Shown: piece by piece, positions 11,486 through 23,714 of the stretch
Position numbering within the stretch: the first letter of the stretch is position 1
Layout: every line of letters begins with the position of its first letter
Assembly (NCBI RefSeq): GCF_029784135.1
Contig: NC_073746.1
Location: forward strand, 105,090,661 to 105,154,660
Direction of reading: 5' to 3'
DNA length: 64,000 bases
Origin: Toxorhynchites rutilus septentrionalis
Taxonomy: Eukaryota; Arthropoda; Insecta; Diptera; Culicidae
Program-made: the position numbers and the translations under genes
The notes under the pieces: model-generated
Told to the model about the DNA's origin: nothing
The model's database searches: none
The model's input: only the letters and a program-made list of their open reading frames with translations

Positions 11486-11800
11486 GTAAAGAAAATGACC
11501 CTATGAAGATACTCACCTGCTTGTACTGTTTCTCTAGTTTCCATTTAAAATGTAGAAATATTATTGGCAATGCTTGTCATCGTATTCGTGACTAGCCGTT
11601 TTCCGGCACTCCTGACTGTGAGAAAATTTATCAACGTATAGTAGAGATGTCCGCTAACAAGTAAACGCTGATTGAAACTCTCACGAATGAACTGAAATCT
11701 ACAGTCAATAACATAATTGACTGAATTGCTTAACTTCAGATCTGAGGTGAAGCAAATAACTACAGCTATAGCAAGTTGTCAAGAGGAAAAGGTATGATCA
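11486..11800 (+). pseudogene. LINE ORF1, second piece of PHD finger
   Basis: Continues the frame broken at 6503. LTCLYC supplies the second CxxC and FHLKC the HxxC of the PHD-type finger, followed by NACHR. Stops occur shortly afterwards. The region up to 11850 probably covers the rest of ORF1 in decayed form. Confidence 0.55.
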
Positions 11801-11853
11801 TAACACCAAAGCCCTCTAAAATTCACCACAAAATATAACATCATTAATTTTAC

Positions 11854-12589
11854 TTGACGTCCTATATTTCAATGACTAATATTAAAGCTATGAATTACTA
11901 TCATGACGATATTAATGACTTTAACGTTGGATTGAGTACTCTTAACGGTAAACACCTGAGAATTCTCCAATGGAATCTACGAGGAATAAATGACTTATCA
12001 AAATTTGACAATATCAAGCTGTTTCTTAACCAGTGTAATGTGTCCATAGATGTAATTGTAATTGGTGAGACATGGCTGAAAGCTGAATACTGTTCGATTT
12101 ATAACATTGTTGGGTATAACGCAGTTTTTTCGTGTCGTGAGGTTTCCGCTGGAGGTTTGGCTGTTTTTTTTATAAAAAGTTCAATAAGAAATAGAATCAT
12201 TCACAATCAGACTATGAATGGATTCATTCTATACACATCGAGCTGACTATAAATGGTCAATCCCAACCTTAAGTGTCTACCGTCCTCCTTCTTTTGACTT
12301 CAACCCATTCCATGACATTCTAGAAAATAAACTAACTGCTTCAAAATGTAGACCCCTTTTCGTTGTTGGTGATATAAATGTTACTGTGAATCTGTCAAAT
12401 AACATTGTGTGTCGGTACATGAGTCTCCTACAATCACTGGGATTCGTGTGTTCGAATACTTATGTAACACGTACAGTAAGCAACAATATTTCAAACCATG
12501 TTGTGTGTAGACTTGACGATGTACCATATCTTCGTAACGACACGGTTTTTTCAGACTTGAGTGATCATTCGTTGATAATACCCTTATAA
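11854..12589 (+). pseudogene. LINE ORF2 endonuclease domain (broken)
   Basis: An APE-type endonuclease in two overlapping frames (11854-12246 and 12218-12589). Visible catalytic blocks are LQWNLRGI (Asn), IGETWL (Glu), VVGDIN (Asp/Asn) and LSDHSL (Asp/His). A frameshift near 12230 separates the first and second halves. In a live element this domain nicks the target DNA for target-primed reverse transcription. Confidence 0.8.
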
Positions 12590-13189
12590 AAAATCTATAC
12601 TAAAACTATCGTAGATCATAGGAGTCTTAACGCCTGTTTCAACAATTTCTTGAACACGGTTATTTACGGAGAGAGCGTCGATTATACCAACGTACAGCTC
12701 AATGCTATATCAATGCTCTAAGACTATTTCTGTTGAGATCAAAATCAAAGCAAAATACTGTCCTTGGATGTCTTTTGACCTTTGAAAATTGATGAAAATG
12801 AAGAGTAAAATTCTGAAAAAGGTAAAGACTCGACCTAATGACTCGCACCTGAAAGAGATGTTAACACACATAACAAGCAGGGTTGTCTCTGAAAAACAAA
12901 GATGTAAGACAGTATATCTCCAACAAGTGTTGAACTACTCAAGTCAATCCAAAATGTGAAAGACAATTAATCAATTGCTAGGACGCTCTACACAGAAATC
13001 AGAAATTACCCTGACTCACAATGGCGCGAAATTTTCTAACGATGGGAAGCGTGCGAAATTTTTAATAAATATTTTTCGAGAATTGGACAGGAATTATCAA
13101 ACAAAATACCCAGAAATAACAACCACACGCCGCAGATCTATTCTCGATATGTCCAAAACTCGATATTTCTGTACACATCAACACCAAAT

Positions 13190-13823
13190 GAAGTTTTAAT
13201 TATAATTAATAAACTGAATAGTAAAAAATACTTGCGGTCCTGACAACGTTCCGGTAAATTTGATAAAAGAGAACTCGTCGGCTTTCGCTAAGATCTGCTC
13301 AGACATATTCAATAGAATACTGACCACAAGTAGTTATCCGATTTGTCCCAAGGTGACCAAAGTTGTACCAGTCTTCAAACCCGGTGAATCTTGGAATCCA
13401 TGCAACTATCGACCGATTTCTACGCTTTCTGTATTCAACAAGATTTTTGAAAGAATGCTTGTGAACAGATTGTGCGAATTCCTCGATATAAATAAAGTAT
13501 TCTATAAATTTCAGTACGGTTTCAGGTGAGGCTGTAGTACAACAACAGCAGTTACTGAGCTTGTAGACGGAATCATTAGTGGTAGTGATGATATTGAAGA
13601 TGATGGTTGGCGCACTCTTTTTTGACTTAAAAAAGCCTTTGACACAATCGATCATAATATACTATTGAATAAGCTGAACACTTACGGAATCCGAGGTGTA
13701 GGTAATGATTTAGCGCGCAGCTACTTAGCTGTTAGGCTGCAATATGTTGCAGTAAACAATGCCAAAAGCACATTGTGTTCCATAAATATAGGGGTACCTC
13801 AGGACAGCAATACTGGACCCAAG
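13190..13823 (+). pseudogene. LINE ORF2 reverse transcriptase (broken)
   Basis: Contains RT blocks in order: GPDNVP, NYRPISTLSVFNKIFERML, QYGFR, FDLKKAFDTIDHN (first catalytic Asp; the last residues need a frame change), and GVPQ. The YxDD block is absent because the LINE sequence stops at about 13823, where an unrelated mariner fragment on the minus strand begins. The stretch 12590-13190 should be the linker between EN and RT and contains only short frames. Confidence 0.8.
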
Positions 13824-14040
13824 TGCAAACCATTCGTCGTGCCTTTTTCCAACATTTTCGGGAAATTGGAAGCGCTGCTCAGCAAGTGCGTGTGCCATCG
13901 ATGCAAATATGTAGGTAATCGGAGGTAGCCAAGCCTGGTGAGTAGACCGCATGTGAAAAAAATCCCGAACCGAATGACTCAATCGTTTCCTTGACCGGTT
14001 TCACAATGTATGATAGAATTTCATCGCGCAACAAAATGCA
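13824..14040 (-). pseudogene. mariner (DD34D) transposase C-terminal fragment
   Basis: Minus-strand frames give KPVKETIESFG, then YSPGLATSDY (the third catalytic Asp region of mariner, usually YSPDLAPSDY) and, one frame away, SMAHALAEQRF and DEWFA. Order and wording match the C-terminus of mariner transposases. Only about 70 residues remain, with a frameshift. It abuts the truncated LINE and the start of repeat unit 3. Confidence 0.8.
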
Positions 14041-14068
14041 ACAATTTTTCTTTCTTTTTTTTTTTTTT

Positions 14069-15050
14069 GACGTGGGACTACGTCTAACCGGAATATATGG
14101 AGGGTAAAATGAAAACCTAAACACAGAACATGCAAGAAAAAATGAAAGATTTCGAATGCTTATAGCTCGAACATTTCGTACTGGATAGGAGAGATGTTTG
14201 CATCACTTGATAGGGAATATTTCTACGCATCTATCGCAACTAACAAAATGTTTTTTTTTCATTAGATAAACAATTGAATAACTGTAAAATATTAGGCGTT
14301 ATCTAAACGCCCTAACTGCATCGTTTTGATTGGCCCGATTTACGGTTTCCCTAACACAGCCATCAAAACCAAGCAGCCTAGGGGAAATCGGCATTGCAAA
14401 TTCATACAAATCGGGGGTATTTTTGTTCCGATTGAAATGTGTTTCCCTAACACAGACTTCAAAACCGAGGTTTCTGGGGAAATCGGCTCTGCAAATAAAT
14501 GCAAACTGCGAGTACTTTTGTCCTCGCTTGCCTTTGTGCAGAGTGGAATATGTCTGTCCTAACATGATCTTCTAAACTTAGGAACCTGGGAAAATCGTGC
14601 AGACACTAGAAGCGAATGAACTTCCCAGTTTCAAGCAAATTCGAGATTCGAGAAGTATGTACACTTTTGGGATGTAAACTTCAGAGGGAAATGTAAAATA
14701 AAATAATCGTTTGATAATTTTTTTTTTGTCTTTATTGGAAAGATTTTCAGCTTTAGGCTGGTTCATCAAACGTTTGATAATTCTTCCGTACATATATTTT
14801 GTTCTAGTCATCATACCAAACGTAAAAGGTCCGTCATTAAATTTACTTGTAACGAAGAACAATCAATCACAATAAATGAATTGACTTTACACGGCATTTG
14901 TTCATTTTTTTCACTCACAGAGCAAATATATTGAACTCAATTGAATTTGGAAACTGTTTCATTCAATCAAGAATTTAATCAATACAAACGAATGATTGCT
15001 AAGCTAGGGTAGTTCCACGTGAACCTGGCGGTTATATCATAGATATAACC
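14069..15050 (+). repeat. Palindrome/hairpin repeat unit 3
   Basis: Opens with GACGTGGGACTACGTC (14069-14084) after a T run and ends with TAGTTCCACGTGAACCTGGC plus a hairpin (GGTTATA...TATAACC, 15030-15050). The first 230 bp (TAACCGGAATATAT..., GCTTATAGCTCGA..., CAATTGAATAA) align with the minus strand of 49437-49200. A CCAAT box (GATTGGCCCG) is near 14328. It is followed by degenerate tandem copies of a block containing TTCCCTAACACAG (near 14350 and 14450), and a TCCTAACA at 14555. Confidence 0.6.
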
Positions 15051-15299
15051 CACTATTTTTTGCTCGATACTAATTGATAATTTGTTGTCGGAATCGATGT
15101 TGATGGTTCCCCTGGACTTACCCAACATTTTTGACACTCAGGATTCTCGAAATAAATCCACTTTTCATCACCAGTCTAAATCCGATGAAGAAATAACATT
15201 CTTTTGTATCTGGAGAACAGCATTTCACATGTAATTTTTGGGTTTTCCGGTTCTGTCAAAAAGTACAGATGGTACAGATTTTTTCAATTTGTGAAATTT

Positions 15300-15669
15300 C
15301 TTGCATTTGAACAAAGGAACATTGAGGTACATGTCGACTTTTACGCCGCAGTATCGCCAGGTGCGGCTGATCATAAAAGCATTTGCAATGCAATCATTGA
15401 TCAGTTTCATAAGGACGAAATTCCTTCCATGGATCGTCTGAAAGAGTTCGCGTCGGACGATGCGACGTATGTTTTGTCCTAGACCAATAGATTGAATCAC
15501 TTGTTCCAGGCTGCAAAACCTGAATTCACGATGCTACATGACGAGCTGAAAGATTTTTATTTGATCATTCTCACTAATATATGCGAGGAATCTTACGCTG
15601 TTTCAATGCCCAATGCTATTAAATATGAAGCTTATTTGAAAAGCGACAAGAATTTTAGGTTGGAATAGC
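15300..15669 (+). pseudogene. hAT/ZBED-like transposase fragment
   Basis: The frame VDFYAAVSPGAADHKSI followed by DEIPSMDRLKEFASDDA resembles the hAT/ZBED-type core, in which a KDGIP...FASDGA segment precedes a catalytic region. After a stop at about 15481 the frame continues (LFQAAKPEF, LHDELKDFYL). No zinc finger or C-terminal dimerisation domain is visible. I take it as a decayed fragment; the family assignment is tentative. Confidence 0.5.
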
Positions 15670-16215
15670 AGCAGAAGAAATGATCTGAACAATGGACAAC
15701 AAAACTTTTCATTGCTTCGACAACTCGCAAGCAGATCGATCGAACCTATATTTAATCCGATACAGGTGTTTTTTTACATCCGTTTCTAGTGTGTATTTTT
15801 TCATCTGGTGCGCTGCGAGCGAGTGAAGCTCATAAAAAGTGGTGCGCTATCGAGACAATCTGGCAGCAAGTCACATCATCACACACGCTACACAGCAGCG
15901 GGGCAAGTAGAAGTTTATGTTCCTCTTACCTCTTCCATCATTCTGTATAGCTTCTATGCTCGATTTATACCACTGTTCAACTTTGTGTTTATCATATCGG
16001 CAAGCGTTGGCATTAGGGGTGTTCATTTCTTACATCACCGTTGAACTTTTATTGGAACTTTTTTCATTTTCAAATTACACATAATAACAAAAATTGAAAT
16101 AAATAAAATTTTCAACAATAACTAATATAGAAATATAATTTCTTTTACCAATTTATATTTTCGAAATTATTATATTCTGTTCATATCGAACAGTTGTCTA
16201 CTTCTTCGTTTTTAT
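15670..16215. other. No gene recognised
   Basis: AT-rich spacer with short frames. Its right end may be the 5' UTR of the I-clade LINE that follows. Confidence 0.45.
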
Positions 16216-16219
16216 TAAT

Positions 16220-17614
16220 ATGGCAGAGGGCGGGGAGGATCCCCCATCCACGCCAAAGAATATATCAGATAATGAACCTCCTCATGAAGAGCAGGAGGAT
16301 GAAACAGAAGATGAGGAGGAAAATTCTGTTTACGAGATAGAAAACTCTGAAGATGAGGAAAAAGACGAGAAGCAGGATTTTCGTCTAAAAGAATACCCTG
16401 ATGGCGCCAAAGGCCCATTTATCGTATACTTTAGACGAAAATTCAAACCTCTTAACGTCATTCGCATCTCAAAAGAGTTGACACAGAAATTTTCCGAAGT
16501 TACCGAGATTACTCGGATGGGGCCAGACAAATTACGAGTTGTCGTCTCCAGCAGAACCCAAGCGAATGAAATAACGCGCTGTGACCTCTTTGCGATCGAG
16601 TATCACATATACGTACCCTGTTGCAACGTTGAAATAGACGGTGTAATAAACGAAAAGGGTTTGACTCGAAAAGAGATACTCGATGGTGTCGGTCGCTTCA
16701 AGAACTCTTCACTTAAAAGTGTGAAGATTCTTGCATGCGATCGACTGAAACCTGTGTCACTTAAAAATGACAAAAGAGTTCTCAATCGGACAAACTCTTT
16801 TCGTGTGACATTTGAGGGTTCCGCCCTTCCAAATTACGTTGCAATAGGGGCACTTCGTTTACCTGTTCGGTTGTTTGTACCCCGGGTAATGAAATGCAAC
16901 AAATGTATGCAACTCGGTCACACGGCCGCCTATTGTTGCAACAAAAAACGTTGCGCAGATTGTGGAGAGAGCCATGATGAGAATCCTTGCGCGAAAGAGC
17001 ACAAGTGTCTTCATTGCGGCGGGACTCCTCATGATATTATTCAATGCCCGGTGTACAAATAACGAGGGGAAAAAATCAAGCGTTCCTTAAAAGAACGTTC
17101 CAAGCGGACTTATGCAGAAATGCTTAAGAGTCCCGTTCCAACGACTCAGGACAATCCCTACTCCATTCTGCAGAACGACGAGCCTGTTGCTGACGCTCCC
17201 AATGCAGTAAGTTCCGGTACATCACAGGGTGCCATTAGGAAAAGAAAAATTACTTCTTTTCCATCACTCCCCATAAAGAAAACCGAAACTTCCCAAGTTG
17301 GAATGAAAACTCGAATCGAACGTGCTGAGAATAGACCGAAGCAAGTACCTCCTGGTTTAAGTGGTTCTTCTACGCACCAGGGGTCCTCAGCACTTCCCGG
17401 AGCAGCACCCAACACGTCTGCTCCTTTTTCGCAGTCGAGGCAACAGCCACAATCTGGCTTGCTTGCGCTTTCTGACCTGGTGGACAACATTTTAAATGCT
17501 TTAAATATAAACGACCCTCTTAAAAGCATAGTATTATGTTTGCTTCCGATTGTGGGAACATTTTTGAAAGAAAAATGTGGTTTTTTGGCAGCGTTCATTT
17601 CCCTCGATGCCTGA
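16220..17614 (+). pseudogene. LINE ORF1 (gag-like, CCHC), one in-frame stop
   Basis: Starts MAEGGEDPPSTPK with an acidic N-terminus, then an RNA-recognition-like middle. Zinc knuckles follow at about residues 227-275: CNKCMQLGHTAAYC, CADCGESHDENPC and CLHCGGTPHDIIQC. A TAA at 17060-17062 interrupts the frame directly after the third knuckle; the same frame runs on to 17614 with a Ser/Pro-rich tail. The protein would bind LINE RNA in the ribonucleoprotein particle. The stop codon TGA overlaps the ORF2 start. Confidence 0.85.
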
Positions 17615-20600
17615 TTCAGTGCAAGAGGTCAAGGATTTCACCACTGTAATACAGTGGAATTGCAGAAGCATCATTCCTAAACTAGATCAGTTTAAATTTT
17701 TAGTTCACAGCTCTAACTGTGATGTATTTTCTCTCTGTGAAACATGGCTTTCTTCAGCCGATGAGCTGAATTTCCACGATTTCAACATTATTCGCCTCGA
17801 TCGAAATGACTCGTTTGGTGGCGTACTATTGGGGATTAAAAAATGTCACTCCTTCTATAGAGTCACTCTCCCATCGATGACAGGCATTGAAGTTGTTGCT
17901 TGCCAGACACAAATCAATGGTAAAGTCCTCTGCATTGCTTCGATATATATCCCTCCCAGAACTACGGTAGGCCGCCATCAGTTCTTTGATACTATCGAGG
18001 CAATGCCGGAGCCGCGGGTAATCTTAGGTGATTTCAACTCCCATGGAACAGCATGGGGATCACTCTACGATGACAACCGTGCCACTTGATTCAACAACAA
18101 CCGTTTATGATCTGTGCGACAACTTCAAATTGACAATTTTGAATACTGGGGAAGCAACCAGAATAGCCAACCCTCCTGCACGGGCAAGCATGCTAGACAT
18201 ATCTCTTTGCTCTTCTTCGTTATCCCTGGATTGCATGTGGAAGGTAATCCAAGATCCCCACGGTAGTGATCACCTACCAATAATTTTATCGATCGCTAAT
18301 GAATCAAGCTCTCGTGAGTCAGTCAATATTTCGTATGACCTCACGGAGAATATTGACTGGAGAACATTTGCGGAAATAATATCTGAAGCAATTGTTTCAA
18401 TGCATGAACTTCCTCCACTGGAAGAGTATAACTTTATATCGAGTTTGATTTACGAAAGCGCACTTCAAGCTCAAAAGAAACGTGTACCGGCTACCACTTT
18501 CCGACGTCGTCCTCCATCACTTTGGTAGGACAAGGAATGTTCAAAGGTCTACCTTGAAAAATCATCCGCTTTCAAAAAATTCAGGAAAACTGGATTAGTG
18601 AAATGGTTTCTTAAGTACCAAGCTCTAGAAGCCAAACTAAAAGGTTTGATTAAAGCGAAAAAGCGTGGATATTGGCGGAAGTTCGTCAATGGTTTGTCAA
18701 GGGAGACCGCTATGAGCACTCTTTGGAATACGGCTAGGGAAATGCGTGGCTGGAACCATACAAACGAAGGTTAGGAATACTCTGACCGTTGGATTTTTAG
18801 CTTTGCAAGGAAGGTTTTCCCCGACACCGTTCCTGCACAAAACGTCGTACGCGACATTCCACTTCAAAGCGATTATGAGAATTTTTCGATGGTGGAATTC
18901 TCAATTGCCCTCCTCTCATGTAACAATTCAGCTCCGGGGTCGGACAAGATTAAATTCAACTTGTTGAAGAATCTTCTCGACTTGGCAAAACAGCGTTTGC
19001 TGAACTTGTTCAACAAGTTTCTGGAGCTGAATATTGTCCCGCATGACTGGAGACAAGTGAGAGTGATAGCCATACGGAAACCCAACAAGCCGGCTTGCAA
19101 TCACAACTCGTAAAGGCCGATTGAAATGTTATCCTGTATTCGTAAATTGTTAGAGAAAATGATTCTACTTCGTTTGGACAAGTGGGTCGAAACGAACAAT
19201 TTGCTGTCAAATACGCAGTTTGGCTTCCGCCGAGGTAAAGGGACAAATGATTGTCTCGCGCTGCTATCTTCTGAAATCCAAATCGCATTTGCTCGCAAAC
19301 AACAAATGGCTTCCGTTTTTCTCGATATCAAGGGGGCATTTGATTCAGTTTCCATGGAAATTCTCTCAGAGAAGATTCATAATCGTGGACTTTCACCAAT
19401 TCTCAACAATTTCCTGTACAATTTACTGTCAGAAAAGCACAAGATTTTCTCTCATGGCAGCTCGAAATCTTCTCGTTACAGTTTTATGGGCCTACCACAA
19501 GGCTCCTGCCTAAGCCCCCTCTTGTACAGTTTTTACGTCAATGATATGGATGATTGTCTAACTAGAGACTGCACGCTGAGACAACTTGCAGACGATGGAG
19601 TTATTTCCATCACAGGTACTAATCCCGTCGTTCTGCAAAAGTCGTTGTAAGATACCCTGAACAATCTGTTCACGTGGGCCCTCAAGCTGGGTATCGAATT
19701 CTCTACGGAGAAAACTGAAATGGTCGTTTTTTCTAGGAAGCACGAACCCGCCCAATTCCAGCTTCACCTATCCGACAAAACGATCCAACGCTCTATGTTT
19801 TTCAAATACCTGGGTGTATATTTTGATTCTAAGTGTACCTGGGGGAGACACATTGCGTATTTGAAACAGAAATGCCAGCAATGAATCAATTTTCTCCAAT
19901 CAATTACCGGAACATGGTGGGGTGCCCATCCAGGAGACCTCATTCAGTTGTACAAAACAACGATATTATCAGTGTTAGAATATGGCAGTTTTTGCTTCCG
20001 ATCAGCTGCCAGGATTCATATTCTCAAGCTGGAGAGAATACAATATCGTTGCTTGCGTATAGCCATGGGGTGTTTGCATTCGACACATACGATGAGTCTC
20101 GAAGTTTTGGCAGGAGTACCCCCGCTTACTCTTCGGTTCACAGAATTATCCTACAGATTTCTCATCCGTTGCAAGATCATGAATCAATTGGTGATTGATA
20201 ACTTCGAAAATCTACTCCAACTGACTCCTCAGTCAAGTTTTATGTCTTTATACCATGAGTACCTTACCCACGACGTGCGCCCTTCACCAGGCATCTCCAA
20301 CTAAGTTTGTTCCCATACTTCTGCAATTCCTCTATCATTTTTTATCTGTTCATGCGACAAAAAATCCATGGAATGCCAGATCACCTACGCTCCGATTCTA
20401 TTCCGCCGATATTTTCGGCAGAATATGGGAAAGTTAGATCTGATAAAATGTTCTTTACTGACGGTTCATTCATAAACGGGTCCACTGGCTTCGGCATCTT
20501 CAATGAAAATTCCAGTGCCTCTTTCAAACTCAAAGATCCTTGTTCCGTGTATGTCGCTGAACTAGGTGCGATATACTACGCATAGGGATCATTGAAACAT

Positions 20601-21298
20601 TGCCCATCGACCATTATTTTATTTTTTCAGACAGTCTCAGCTCAATAGAGGCAATCCGCTCAATGAAAGTTGATAAACGCTCATCTTATTTCCTATCAAG
20701 AATAAGACAACTATTGAGTGTTTTGGTCGAAAAATTATTCAAGATTACCTTAGCATGGGTTCCCTCTCATTGCTCGATTCCGGGGAATGAGAAAGCGGAC
20801 TCGCTAGCTAAGGTGGGCGCTTCAGAAGGCACACTTTTTGAAAGGCAAATTGCTTATAACGAATTTTTTCACATTCCTCGTCAGGACACACTTGTAAGTT
20901 GGCAGCGCATGTGGAGTGAAGATGAGTTTGGTCGTTGGTTACACACGATTATCCCTAAGGTCTCGACAAGTGCTTGGTTTAAGGGATTGAATGTAGGTCG
21001 TGATTTCATTCGCGTGATATCTCGGCTTATGTCCATTCACTACAACCTAAACGCGCATCTCTATCGCATTGGGCTCGCAGCAAACAATCTTTGTGATTGT
21101 GGCGATGGCTACCACGACATCGAGCATGTTGTCTGGTCGTGTATCCGGTTCCATGCTGCTCGCTCTCAGCTCTCTAGAGCACTGAGAGCACAAGGCAGAC
21201 AATCGGATATCCCCGTCCGGGATATCTTAGGTAGCCGGGATACTGATCTTCTGCTTCACCTATACCTGTTCCTCAGAAACGCCGATGTCAACGTTTAA
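17607..21298 (+). pseudogene. LINE ORF2: EN-RT-RNase H, multiple stops
   Basis: ATG at 17607 overlaps the end of ORF1. Endonuclease: IQWNCRSI, LCETWL, LGDFNSHG, GSDHLP. A frameshift lies near 18090. Stops follow at about 18526, 18770, 19111, 19648, 19882 and others. Reverse transcriptase: FLDIKGAFDSV, GLPQGSCLSPLLY, and LADDGV, where the usual tyrosine of YADD is leucine. RNase H: FTDGSF, YVAELGA, FSDSLSS and WVPSHCSIPGNEKAD, so its catalytic D-E-D-D set can be read. A cysteine-rich CDCGDGYHDIEHVVWSC tail follows. The activity would be target-primed reverse transcription in the nucleus. Confidence 0.88.
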
Positions 21299-21815
21299 TG
21301 ATGTTTCCTTCGTTGTGTCCCCGTTTCATATCCCTCCTATCCGATCGATAAACTTTTACTTAGTCGCGGCAATACATACACACACTCTTTACAGATGCAC
21401 GGGCCAAAGGTTGTGCAGTCCACTGATGATTCAACAAAGGCCAAAGGTTGTACCGCTCATGACAACTCTACACGAGCTGATGTTTGCGCCGGCTAGTGAT
21501 CATTCTATCCTGGATTCCTCGAGTCGAGAAAGACACACCACGCTAGATATGGGGTACAGACTAGGGGGGCGTTGCTGATTAATGGTCAGCTCCATCCAAT
21601 AGGAAGTATCCCGTGTCGTGCACACGTACAGAGCATTGGAGACAGTTACATCCCAATTACGAGAACACTTGTAATACTAACCTCGAGCCAACCGCGAGTA
21701 ATCGGTTACATATTACTAACATAGTTGTAAGCAAACATTGTCGAAATATTTAACTCTCGGCCCCGTTAGGCTGACGCCATATGAGCCTTAATAAAATATA
21801 TATTTTGGATAAAAA
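21299..21815 (+). other. LINE 3' UTR and A-rich end
   Basis: No coding frame. Ends CCTTAATAAAATATATATTTTGGATAAAAAAAAAG, which has an AATAAA signal about 20 bp ahead of the terminal A run (21808-21816). That run is the likely 3' end of the element. Confidence 0.65.
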
Positions 21816-21816
21816 A

Positions 21817-23710
21817 AAAGGACAACAAAAGGATGTTTTTCGCAGTTTTTCCGTGGAGCTAATCAAACAAATGAGAAACAGATTCGATTTTGATCATTTG
21901 ACGCTCAAGTCTACGCAATGTTAAATCCCAGGAACTTTTCGAGTTTGACTAACATTAACGTTGTGTTAGAAGCGTTTCAAGGATTCTACAATGGGAATGT
22001 ACAAGATGTGGAGAATTAATTCTGTAGCCTAAAGATAAAATTACTATGTAAGGAAATTACAATTTCAGAAAACGGGCATGTACAGGGTTGGTGCACAAAG
22101 ATTGAATGTCTAAAAATAATTGACGGTTCGCTCGCCTTTTCGGCGACTTGTTTGTAACGTTCTCACTATACCTCACTCCTCGGCATCTGTCAAGCGCTTT
22201 TTTTTTCTAAATATAATCAGAACAAAAATGAATTACGCGAACAGCAAAGCTTCTTGATAGATTTTTTTTCAAATCCGTACCTGCGTACTTGAAACCTAGG
22301 AAATCGGTACCTTCTGCGTAGAAACTAGTTAAACAATGGAATTACATAGTAAGCTCAACAGAAATTTCTTAAGGGAGGACCCCTGTCTGGAAGGTCGAAA
22401 AAAAAAGGATTTTTGTGATTTTCGACATTCTTATATTCATCGAAGTGCCATTGAAGCAAAAAAAAAAACAAATGTGGAGAATACGATGGGTGTAATAACA
22501 TTTCCCGGTTAAGGGTTTTATTGCTGATTTGTGCCAGTGTGTTGTCTGCTTCAATGTCACTTTTTCGTATCTTTGGGCTCGTTCCGGTCTATTTTTTACA
22601 TCAATGCAAAGTTTAAATTGTTCATTTATTGTCAGTAGCGATCTGTTTTCACTGTTTCACTCGGTTCTACTAACTCCTGGTACACCATACCCTCTTGGTG
22701 CTACCATATTTTCGTGTCTGGATTTTTTCGTTTTCAACCTTCAAGACTAAGGTCTAGATCACCATCATGAAATTCTAGAAATGGCTCTTGGTAAAAGTTC
22801 CAGAATTTAGGGAGAACGAAGTGGACCGTCAGTGAACGGGATTCTAATAAAGCCAGATAATAACCTTAAAATTGGACAAACTAAATTGGACAAATTTTGT
22901 GAGCGTATGCCAAAAATGCGGATGAGTTTGGGTATATTTAAAAACATAATAATAAGGTAACCGATTAGGTCACAAAAGTTGTCTTGAAGGAAAAATAGAA
23001 CACATAAAAAGTGGTATTTATGAAATTTACATTAGGGTAGAATTACCTATCATCGCAATAGTACCTACTGAGTTTTTTATTAGTTTAGAAAACGTATTTT
23101 ATTTTTGAAGGCACTAATATAATTTTTAAACATCAGAAATCTTTTCTTTGATGATTTTGGTACTTAATTCAATGCGAAACATTGTTTCTTTGTTGAAAAA
23201 TTTGATTTGAAAATAATCGGAATATGCGGTCAAAATAATGAGATTTTTATGCTGTGAAATGGCTGTTTTGATGCAAACACGGTATAGACGCATACATTAC
23301 AATCTTCTTGCTGCTGTGATTCGGCCAATTTATACGATTTTATCGAAATAAACATGTATTTTTGTATTACCATAATTGATACAATTTTACATCTACGTGC
23401 CACTTATCGCAATATCAGAAGCCGCCCTATTCCTAATATGGTTGTGCGAAATCTCTGCAAAGCTGAAAAGCAGAAACTCCAGGAACACTATTATCATAAT
23501 GAGTATACGGAAGCGGCATTTTAAAACATGTTTTTTACTAAATTTAATCAATTAATCATCGAAATATCAGGGAGAATCTTCAAAACAGAGTTCAAACTAC
23601 TAGAAAAAGGATACTTTTGTATACTTTCGAACTAAAATAGAGTATTTATTCGCTAATTTCTGCGAGTTGGTGACATATGTCCTCCATAATTTATACACTT
23701 ACCCTAACTT
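21817..23710. other. No gene recognised
   Basis: AT-rich sequence without long frames, recognisable domains or obvious terminal repeats. Confidence 0.45.
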
Positions 23711-23714
23711 ATTC

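Larger units (their letters stand above)
6470..13823 (+). mobile_element. CR1-like LINE, split by an LTR element
   Basis: This is a dead non-LTR retrotransposon of the CR1/L2 group. ORF1 starts at ATG 6470 (MDSEIICVVC), is interrupted at 6503 by the LTR element 6504-11481, and resumes at 11486. The joined cysteine/histidine pattern (CxxC, CxxC, HxxC) is a PHD-type finger, as in CR1-group ORF1 proteins. ORF2 follows with an APE-type endonuclease (11854-12589) and a reverse transcriptase (about 13190-13823). Many stops and frameshifts separate the pieces. The RT breaks off after the GVPQ box, where a mariner fragment begins. The clade call is from motif style only. Confidence 0.75.
16220..21815 (+). 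mobile_element. I-clade LINE, near full length, dead
   Basis: Layout: ORF1 with three zinc knuckles, then ORF2 with endonuclease, reverse transcriptase and a C-terminal RNase H, then a 3' UTR ending in an A run. RT plus RNase H together with a CCHC ORF1 points to the I clade (MosquI-like in mosquitoes). At least seven in-frame stops or frameshifts make it inactive, but all domains are present in order, so the loss is by point mutation rather than 5' truncation. Confidence 0.88.
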
